A stretch of DNA of 11,508 nucleotides from JBFGFG01 sp041627475. Its GTDB lineage: Bacteria; Actinomycetota; Nitriliruptoria; Nitriliruptorales; Nitriliruptoraceae. The position numbers and the translations under genes are program-made. Numbering within the stretch: position 1 is the first letter of the stretch; each line of letters opens with the position of its first letter. Shown here piece by piece: positions 6,788 to 11,508 of the stretch. The DNA lies in the NCBI GenBank assembly GCA_041627475.1, contig JBFKQZ010000082.1:1-11508 (forward strand). The letters run 5' to 3'. The notes under the pieces were generated by a model. The model saw only the letters and a program-made list of their open reading frames with translations. It ran no database searches and was not told the origin of the DNA.

Positions 6788-7876
6788 TCAGGGCGCGGGC
6801 GCTGCGGCGATCCCGGGCGCCAGCTCGAACGCCCCGTCGGGACGCTCGCCCGCCCGCAGTGCGGCCAGTGCGTCGACGGCGTCGCCGAGCGTGTCGACCG
6901 GCACGAGCAGGATCGGCTGGGTCACGACGGCCCCGCGGGCCTCCTCGACGTTGTCCCGCGGGACGAGGAAGACCTCGGCCGCGGGCGCGCCGTCCTCGCG
7001 CAGGATCGCTCCGGGGACCTTCTGCTGGATGCCACCGATGGGTCCGACCCGACCGTCGAGGGAGATCTCCCCCGTCCCGGCGATGACGCGACCACCCGTG
7101 AGGTCCTCGTCGGTGAGCTTGTCGACGATCGTGAGCGCGAACATCAGCCCGGCGCTCGGCCCGCCGATGCGACCGGTGTCGATGTCGATCTCCAGCGGCA
7201 CGTCGATGCGGGTGACCAGCAGCAGCACGAGGAAGGCACGTCCGGGCACGTCCGGGTTCTCGGCGAGCGTCACGCTGCGCGTCTCGACCGTGCCGTCGGT
7301 GGTCTCGACCTCGACGTCGACCTCGTCACCGGGGGTGACCGACTCGAGCAGCGTCAGCAGCTGCTCGATGTCGTCGACCGGCTGCCCGTCGAGGCCGACC
7401 AGGACCTCCTCCTCGCCGATCACCCCGTCCGTGGGACCGTCCGGCACGACCGCGACGACCCGGATGCCGGTCGCCTCGAGGTCGTGGCCGAGCTGCCGCA
7501 GCGCCGCGACGGCCGCGGCCTGCGTCGACTCCTGCATCTGGGCCCGGAACTGCTCGCGGGTCACGTCCTCGTCGATGTCGTCCGGGAAGTACAGCGACCG
7601 GTCGACGCGGCGCGAGTTCGGGTCGTTGCGGATGTCCCAGAGGTCGCCGAGCGACAGGTCGCTCTTCACCGCGACGGTCGTCAGCACCAGCTGCCCGGCG
7701 GACTCGGAGGTCGCCTCGCCGGGGATCTCGACCAGGTCCAGCGCGTCCTCGGTGGGCCCGGGGCGCAGCGCGACGAAGCACTCCGGGGCGAGGTCGGCGA
7801 CCTCGCACGGGATGATCCCCTCCACCACCGCGGTGGTGCTGCTCAGCAGCAGGAGGACGAGGAGCAGGCGACGCAA
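6788..7876 (-). CDS. YlbL-type PDZ domain serine protease with Lon-like catalytic domain
   Basis: The 362-residue protein has an N-terminal signal anchor (MRRLLLVLLLLSS, 1-20) and Cys24 and Cys33, which may pair. NSRRVDRSLYFPDD (87-100) is the typical preface seen in YlbL proteins. A PDZ domain covers about 130-205. The Lon-like domain follows, with GGPSAGL holding nucleophile S241 and VGPIGGIQQKV holding K286, the Ser-Lys dyad of family S16. Length fits the family (about 340-370). The product should cleave envelope proteins on the outer face of the membrane. The start is TTG 7876 with only a weak upstream site. No better in-frame start exists before the preceding stop, so the exact start is the least certain point. 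In mycobacteria the homologue sits next to UPF0182; here three genes separate them. Confidence 0.93.
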   Translation of the reverse strand: MRRLLLVLLLLSSTTAVVEGIIPCEVADLAPECFVALRPGPTEDALDLVEIPGEATSESAGQLVLTTVAVKSDLSLGDLWDIRNDPNSRRVDRSLYFPDDIDEDVTREQFRAQMQESTQAAAVAALRQLGHDLEATGIRVVAVVPDGPTDGVIGEEEVLVGLDGQPVDDIEQLLTLLESVTPGDEVDVEVETTDGTVETRSVTLAENPDVPGRAFLVLLLVTRIDVPLEIDIDTGRIGGPSAGLMFALTIVDKLTDEDLTGGRVIAGTGEISLDGRVGPIGGIQQKVPGAILREDGAPAAEVFLVPRDNVEEARGAVVTQPILLVPVDTLGDAVDALAALRAGERPDGAFELAPGIAAAPAP

Positions 7877-7907
7877 GCGGGGGTCCGACGGTCGGGGACG
7901 GGGGGTG

Positions 7908-7920
7908 GTGCCAGCGGCAC
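7908..7920. other. Short perfect hairpin in the S8-PDZ gap
   Basis: GTGCC, AGC, GGCAC form a 5-bp stem with a 3-base loop in the 78-bp gap between the S8 protease stop and the PDZ protease start. It may form in the leader of the PDZ protease mRNA. It is short enough to be chance in GC-rich DNA. Confidence 0.2.
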
Positions 7921-7943
7921 CGTCGGCCGCGCGGGCCGCGGGG

Positions 7944-7949
7944 ACGGTA
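7944..7949 (-). promoter_or_regulatory. TACCGT -10-like box before the PDZ protease
   Basis: The minus strand reads TACCGT just after the S8 protease stop, 67 bases before TTG 7876. This distance is longer than for the other copies. It could mean a longer leader carrying the 7908-7920 hairpin, or that the hexamer is not a promoter here. Confidence 0.22.
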
Positions 7950-7954
7950 CGGGG

Positions 7955-9241
7955 TCAGGTGCCACCGCGACGGACGGCGGCAGCCTCCCGCGCGGTGGCC
8001 GCGGCAGCTGCCACCAGCAGCACGACGGCCGCCGGGACCAACGCGCCGGACGGCCCGCCGGGTTCCCCGGTCGGTCCGTCCGCGACGGCGTCGTCCGCAG
8101 GCGGCGCCGGCCCCGCCGAGCCCGGGACGTCCACGACCGGCTCGTCGGACGGCGTCGTCGACGGCGTCGGTGCGGCGGTGGGCGAGGGTGCGACCGACGG
8201 AGCGGGCGACGTCGGCGCCTCGTCGGGGACCTCCGCGGCCAGCAGCGAGCTCCCGGCCGCCATCGCGGCCGCTGCGTCGATCCGGCCGACACCGAAGCGG
8301 CCGTCGGGCCCCTCCTCACCGAGGTCCACGGCCGTCTCGCGCAGGACGCGCACCGCCTGCTCGTGGTCCAGGCCCGCGCCGAGGAGCAGCGCGACGACGC
8401 CACTCGCGATCGGGGCCGCGAAGGACGTGCCGTCACCGATCCCGTACTGCGCCTCGGGGTCGCAACCTCCCTCGACCGGGCGACACCACGTGGACACCAT
8501 GTCGACGCCGGGGGCCATGACGGCGTCGAGCCGGTCGGCGTCCGAGAACGTTGCGAGCTCGTCCTCGCGGTCCGTCGCGCCGACGAGCAGGACCGGCGAG
8601 CCCTCGGGGTAGCCGGACGCGCCGGCACCCGAGTTGCCCGTCGCCGCCACGACCACGACCCCGCGCTCCCACGCGTACTCGATGGCGGCGTTCGGCGCGG
8701 TGAGGACGGCGTCCGGCCCACCGGCGGTCTCCTCCACCTCCAGCGACAGGTTCACCACGTCGGCACCGTTGTCGACCGCCCAGCGGACGCCCTCGTCGAC
8801 CGTCCCGGCCCGTCCGCGGCCGTCCGCGTCGAGCACACGGACGGGGAGGATGCGCGCCGCCGGTGCGACACCGGCGACGCCCTCGCCGTTGTTGGCAGCC
8901 GCGGCCGCGAGGCCGGCCACGAGCGTGCCGTGGCCGTTCGGGTCGCGCGGCACGCCGTCCTCGTCGATGAAGTCGCGGCCGATCGTGCCGTCGGCGGCGG
9001 CGGCGTACTGGTCGACCAGGTCGGGGTGGTCCAGCTGCGAACCGGTGTCGATGACGGCGATGACGACACCCTCGCCCTGCGAGGTGTCCCACGCCTCCTC
9101 GACGCCGAGCACGTCGAACCACCACAGCTGGGACCGCCTGGGATCCTCGGCGTCGAGCGCCGTGCCCGGGGTGGCGACCAGCAGCAGCACCGCGACGACA
9201 GCGGCGACGGTGCGGGCCCACCGGGGCCGGACTGCCGGCAC
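7955..9241 (-). CDS. Membrane-anchored subtilisin-like serine protease (family S8, mycosin-like architecture)
   Basis: The 428-residue protein starts at GTG 9241, preceded by GAGAGGAAG. A signal peptide covers about residues 1-29. The catalytic triad is complete: D65 in AVIDTGSQLDHPDL, H104 in NGHGTLVAG and S273 in GTSFAAP, with oxyanion N203 in ATGNSG. Cys253 and Cys260 may form a disulfide. After the protease domain (about 45-330) come a Pro/Ser/Thr-rich stalk (336-398), a membrane helix (399-417) and a short basic tail, so the catalytic domain should face outward and be tethered to the membrane. This layout resembles mycosins, which accompany type VII secretion, but no ESX genes are in view. 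No long inhibitory propeptide is obvious. It lies 78 bp before the PDZ/Lon-like protease. The substrate is unknown. Confidence 0.95.
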   Translation of the reverse strand: MPAVRPRWARTVAAVVAVLLLVATPGTALDAEDPRRSQLWWFDVLGVEEAWDTSQGEGVVIAVIDTGSQLDHPDLVDQYAAAADGTIGRDFIDEDGVPRDPNGHGTLVAGLAAAAANNGEGVAGVAPAARILPVRVLDADGRGRAGTVDEGVRWAVDNGADVVNLSLEVEETAGGPDAVLTAPNAAIEYAWERGVVVVAATGNSGAGASGYPEGSPVLLVGATDREDELATFSDADRLDAVMAPGVDMVSTWCRPVEGGCDPEAQYGIGDGTSFAAPIASGVVALLLGAGLDHEQAVRVLRETAVDLGEEGPDGRFGVGRIDAAAAMAAGSSLLAAEVPDEAPTSPAPSVAPSPTAAPTPSTTPSDEPVVDVPGSAGPAPPADDAVADGPTGEPGGPSGALVPAAVVLLVAAAAATAREAAAVRRGGT

Positions 9242-9272
9242 GTGCTTCCTCTCCAGCCCGTGGTCGACGACG

Positions 9273-9278
9273 ACGGTA
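9273..9278 (-). promoter_or_regulatory. TACCGT -10-like box before the S8 protease
   Basis: The minus strand reads GGTACCGTCG, with TACCGT 31 bases before GTG 9241. A start about seven bases later would leave a leader of about 25 bases containing GAGAGGAAG. The position is good for a promoter; no -35 is evident. Confidence 0.35.
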
Positions 9279-9290
9279 CCGCCGCCCCGG

Positions 9291-9755
9291 TCAGCGATCC
9301 GCGTCGTCCCGGGGACGCCCGCGGTCCGGCGTCGTGTCGACCCCGGGCCAGCGGTGACCCCCGGCGGCGAGGTGCTCCTGCTTCCAGATCGGCACCTCGG
9401 CCTTCACGCGCTCGACGAGGTCCGCGACCGCCTGCTGGGCCGGCCCGCGGTGCGGCGCCGACGCCGCCGCGACGATGGCGTGCTCACCGACGGCGAGCGG
9501 CCCGTGCCGGTGCTCGACCGCCACCGCGCGCACCGTGGGGTGTGCGTCGGCGACCTCCTCGGCGACCCGGGCCAGCACGGCCGCCGACCGCTCCTGCCAG
9601 ACCTCGTAGACGAGCCCCGTCACCTGCTCGCCCTCGTGGTGGTCGCGAACGGACCCGACGAAGAGCGCCACCCCGCCAGCGCTGGGGTCCGCCACGAGGG
9701 CCAGGAGGTCCTCCGGCACCAGCGGCGTGGTCGTCAGCCGACTGTGGACACGCAC
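9291..9755 (-). CDS. moaE: Molybdopterin synthase catalytic (large) subunit MoaE
   Basis: MoaE transfers sulfur from the thiocarboxylated C-terminus of MoaD to precursor Z, forming the molybdopterin dithiolene. I chose GTG 9755, giving 154 residues, near the usual length of about 150. An upstream start at 9866 would add 37 unconserved residues and overlap the SDR gene. With the chosen start the active-site lysines fall at K118 and K125 (VKAEVPIWKQE), one off E. coli K119 and K126. Other family signatures are FVGSVRDHHEG, YEVW, EHRHGPLAVGE and SAPHRG. The end is a charged tail beyond HRWPG. The ribosome site is weak. No moaD, moaA or moaC is in the window, so its partner is encoded elsewhere. 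It follows the SDR gene by 52 bp. Confidence 0.95.
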   Translation of the reverse strand: MRVHSRLTTTPLVPEDLLALVADPSAGGVALFVGSVRDHHEGEQVTGLVYEVWQERSAAVLARVAEEVADAHPTVRAVAVEHRHGPLAVGEHAIVAAASAPHRGPAQQAVADLVERVKAEVPIWKQEHLAAGGHRWPGVDTTPDRGRPRDDADR

Positions 9756-9807
9756 CGCCGTGCGTGGGGGGTCCGCAGGGTGCGGCCCGCCCGGTTGGTA
9801 CGGGGCG

Positions 9808-10845
9808 TCAGCGTCCACGGCGCCACGCCCGCACCAGCGCGGCCACCGCGAGCGTGGCGGCAGCACCGGTGCCGATGGCCAGCTGGTCGCGTCGCGCCCG
9901 GAGCGGACCGACGCGCACGTACGGCCGGTGCTCCTCCGCCAGCGCCGCGAGCGCGTCGCGGTTGGAGTGCTGCGCGGTCCAGCCCGCGGCCTCCAGCCGC
10001 CGGACGTCGAGCACCCACGGGTGCATCAGGTACGGCAGCTGCCCGGCGGGGGCCTCGGCGACGCCGACGCGCCACAGCGCCGAGGCGAGGCCCCAGGCCA
10101 CCTCCTCGGGCAGGTCGACACTGCGACGGCCGAGCACGGCGAGCGCCTCGTCCAGCGACAGCCAGCCGGGTGCGGCCACGTTGTACGCCCCGGGCAGGTC
10201 GGTGGTCGCCGCGAGCCGGAAGGCCGCGACGACGTCGTCGACGTGGACGACCTGGAGCGGGGGGCGGTGCCCGGCGACGGTGACGATGCGCGGCAGCTCC
10301 ATCTGCCGACTGATGAAGTTGTCGACCCCGGGCCCGGCGATGATCGCCGGCCGCAGCACGGTGAGCGTGACCTCGTCGGGCAGCGTGCCGGCCCACCCCC
10401 AGAGCCAGTCCTCGACCTCGCCCTTGTGCCGGACGTAGCTGAAGTCGGCCGGGGGCCGGCGCGGGCTCGACTCGGTCAGCGGCACGTCGTTGTCCGGGTG
10501 TGCGCCGTAGACCGTGGCGCTGGAGGCCACCACGATCCGGCGCACGCCGGCGTCGACGGCGGCCTGGAGGGTGGTGCGCGTCCCGTCGACGTTGACGGTC
10601 CGCATCGCCTCCTCGTCGTGCAGCGGGTCGACCTGGAACGCCAGGTGCACGAGCACGTCCACACCGGCGAAGGCGTCGCCGATCGCGGGGTCCCGCACGT
10701 CCGCGACACCGGCGGCGACACCGGCCGGGACACGCTGCTCCACGACGTCGAGCGCGACCACCCGGTCGACGGCCGGGTCCTCGGCCAGCGCCGCGACGAG
10801 CCGGCGCCCGACGAGCCCACCGGCACCGGTGACTGCGACGTCCAT
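9808..10845 (-). CDS. NAD-dependent epimerase/dehydratase-type SDR with C-terminal membrane segment
   Basis: The 345-residue protein starts at ATG 10845 with a perfect AGGAGG (10852-10857) six bases upstream; a longer reading from 11385 is not credible. Residues 1-13 (MDVAVTGAGGLVG) form the extended-SDR glycine-rich nucleotide site, and the acidic D33 suggests NAD. DPAI, HLAF and NVDGT (85-89) follow in family order. The active site shows ASSATVYG (107-114) and Y137xxxK141. Residues 322-341 are hydrophobic with a basic end, so the enzyme is probably tail-anchored to the membrane. The substrate is likely a nucleotide sugar or sterol/terpenoid-like molecule, which cannot be decided. It is the first gene of the minus-strand set and diverges from the DUF2342 gene. 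Confidence 0.93.
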   Translation of the reverse strand: MDVAVTGAGGLVGRRLVAALAEDPAVDRVVALDVVEQRVPAGVAAGVADVRDPAIGDAFAGVDVLVHLAFQVDPLHDEEAMRTVNVDGTRTTLQAAVDAGVRRIVVASSATVYGAHPDNDVPLTESSPRRPPADFSYVRHKGEVEDWLWGWAGTLPDEVTLTVLRPAIIAGPGVDNFISRQMELPRIVTVAGHRPPLQVVHVDDVVAAFRLAATTDLPGAYNVAAPGWLSLDEALAVLGRRSVDLPEEVAWGLASALWRVGVAEAPAGQLPYLMHPWVLDVRRLEAAGWTAQHSNRDALAALAEEHRPYVRVGPLRARRDQLAIGTGAAATLAVAALVRAWRRGR

Positions 10846-10896
10846 GCGGTGCCTCCTCTTCCTCCAGCAGCGTAGTGAGGAGCCCGGACCCGCGAC

Positions 10897-10912
10897 CTGC
10901 GGCGCTGCGGCG
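10897..10912. repeat. Tandem 8-bp direct repeat CTGCGGCG
   Basis: Two perfect adjoining copies lie in the middle of the divergent promoter region. They overlap an inverted repeat, CCTGCG (10896-10901) with CGCAGG (10911-10916). Confidence 0.4.
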
Positions 10913-10920
10913 CAGGCTCG

Positions 10921-10953
10921 GTGCGTCGACGTGCGTCGGGCCGGTGCACGTCG
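10921..10953. repeat. Helically phased GTGCGTCG repeats (possible operator)
   Basis: GTGCGTCG occurs at 10921-10928 and again at 10931-10938, exactly 10 bp (one helical turn) apart. A related GTGCACGTCG follows at 10944-10953. They lie 25-58 bp before the DUF2342 start, a place suited to a regulator. No regulator is known for the site. Confidence 0.4.
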
Positions 10954-10978
10954 CCCCGCGAGGGCGCACACTGGCCCC

Positions 10979-11508
10979 ATGACTGACGACACGACCCCCT
11001 CCCCCTTCGACGGCATGCCCGAGGAGTTCCGGCGCATGCTCGAGCAGCTCACGGGCCCCGGCGGCCCGCTCGAGGCCCTCGCCAGCGGTGGCATGCCCGA
11101 CCTCGGGGCGCTCGGCGGCCTCGGTGGGCTCGCCGGTGGACTCGGCGGGCTCGGGGGCGGCGCTCCCGACGGCCCGGTCGACTGGCGGATCGCCCGCCGC
11201 GCGGCGATGCAGGCACTGGGCAGCGACGACCGCTCCCCCACGGAGGCCGAGGTGCGGGCAGCCGAGGAGGCCCTCCACATCGCCGAGCTGTGGCTGGACG
11301 GGTCGTCGCTCCCCGCGCCGCCGGACGCCGGCCGGATCCAGGTCGCGGCCCGCGGTGACTGGGTGGACGCCGCCCTCGTCGCCATGCGTCCGCTCGTCGA
11401 GCCGGTCGCGGCCGCCTCGACCGAGACGATGGCCGATCTCGCCCGGCAGCAGCTCGACGAGGTCGACCTCGACGCGATGGGCCTCGGACCGCTGGCGGGG
11501 ATGCTCGG
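10979..11508 (+). CDS. DUF2342 / zincin_2 family putative zinc metalloprotease, N-terminal part (runs off the right edge)
   Basis: I translated 176 codons from ATG 10979 to the window end. After a short acidic start (PFDGMPEEFRRMLEQL, 9-24) there is a Gly/Leu-rich low-complexity segment (about 37-61). Then comes the family-like block VDWRIARRAAMQAL (67-80), followed by AEEALHIAELWLDG (95-108), LPAPP (111-115) and RGDWVDAALVAMRPLVEPV (125-143). This order and spacing match the N-terminus of the actinobacterial DUF2342 proteins (about 350-480 residues). Their HExxH zinc site lies further on, outside the window, so activity cannot be judged here. The gene diverges from the minus-strand set, as its homologue does beside ylbL in mycobacteria. 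Family call is good by synteny and pattern; function is unknown. Confidence 0.85.
   Translation, partial: MTDDTTPSPFDGMPEEFRRMLEQLTGPGGPLEALASGGMPDLGALGGLGGLAGGLGGLGGGAPDGPVDWRIARRAAMQALGSDDRSPTEAEVRAAEEALHIAELWLDGSSLPAPPDAGRIQVAARGDWVDAALVAMRPLVEPVAAASTETMADLARQQLDEVDLDAMGLGPLAGML

Larger units (their letters stand above)
10846..10978. promoter_or_regulatory. Divergent promoter region between the SDR and DUF2342 genes
   Basis: For the SDR gene, the minus strand shows ACTACGCT with TACGCT at 10874-10869, 23 bases before the ATG, followed by AGGAGG. For the plus-strand gene the best candidate is CACACT (10967-10972), six bases before ATG 10979, which would suit a leaderless transcript; GAGGG at 10960-10964 is rather far for a ribosome site. 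Between them lie tandem repeats (10897-10912 and 10921-10953) and an inverted repeat, CCTGCG/CGCAGG (10896-10901 and 10911-10916). Confidence 0.45.

Noticed and set aside
9756..9866. Longer N-terminus for MoaE starting at 9866
   Set aside because: It overlaps the SDR gene by 59 bases, adds residues unlike the family, and shifts the active-site lysines away from their usual numbering. GTG 9755 fits better.
3926..10438. A 2170-codon open frame on the plus strand
   Set aside because: It runs antisense to six well-supported genes and its translation is low-complexity Arg/Gly/Pro/His-rich with no recognisable domain. Long open antisense frames are an expected by-product of strong third-position GC bias.
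10846..11385. Longer N-terminus for the SDR starting at 11385
   Set aside because: It is antisense to the DUF2342 gene, and the Rossmann glycine motif begins right after ATG 10845, which has a perfect AGGAGG.

Overview
The window is GC-rich DNA (by eye above 70% G+C) with GTG and TTG starts, strong third-position GC bias and a gene neighbourhood typical of Actinomycetota. UPF0182, a PDZ/Lon-like (YlbL-type) protease and a divergent DUF2342 zincin are neighbours in mycobacteria and other actinobacteria (from memory: Rv3193c, Rv3194c, Rv3195 in M. tuberculosis). No genus can be named; a deep-branching high-GC actinobacterium is a reasonable guess.

Layout: eight genes lie head to tail on the minus strand, and one diverges on the plus strand at the right edge. 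In minus-strand reading order from the right they are: an SDR epimerase-like protein with a C-terminal membrane segment (10845-9808); MoaE, the molybdopterin synthase large subunit (9755-9291); a membrane-anchored subtilisin-like S8 protease (9241-7955); a YlbL-type PDZ plus Lon-like protease (7876-6788); an 876-residue orphan hybrid-sensor-style histidine kinase (6733-4103); a membrane protein with a FecR-like domain, overlapping the kinase by 4 bp (4106-2760); a DivIVA-domain coiled-coil protein with an unusual Cys/His C-terminus (2711-1065); and the N-terminal third of a UPF0182 membrane protein (995 to beyond base 1). The plus-strand gene (10979 to beyond 11508) is the N-terminus of a DUF2342/zincin_2 putative metalloprotease. 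Intergenic gaps are 48-78 bp except the 133-bp divergent promoter region, so no stretch over 300 bp lacks a gene.

Working together: the set is dominated by envelope functions, with two secreted or membrane-tethered serine proteases, a UPF0182 membrane protein, and a three-gene block (kinase, FecR-like, DivIVA-like) placed between ylbL and UPF0182, which are adjacent in the mycobacterial arrangement. I infer that this block is an envelope-sensing and cell-pole or division-linked module. It has no response regulator, sigma factor or FecA in view. Its DivIVA-like member ends in a Cys/His signature resembling the SPP1 gp7 / Mu F phage head morphogenesis family, which I consider the most interesting observation.

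AT-containing TANNNT hexamers stand out in nearly every gap. The hexamer TACCGT on the minus strand appears, by eye, only in three intergenic gaps, and TACGCT precedes two further genes. This suggests several promoters rather than one long operon. No tRNA, rRNA, CRISPR array, insertion sequence or phage structural cluster is visible.
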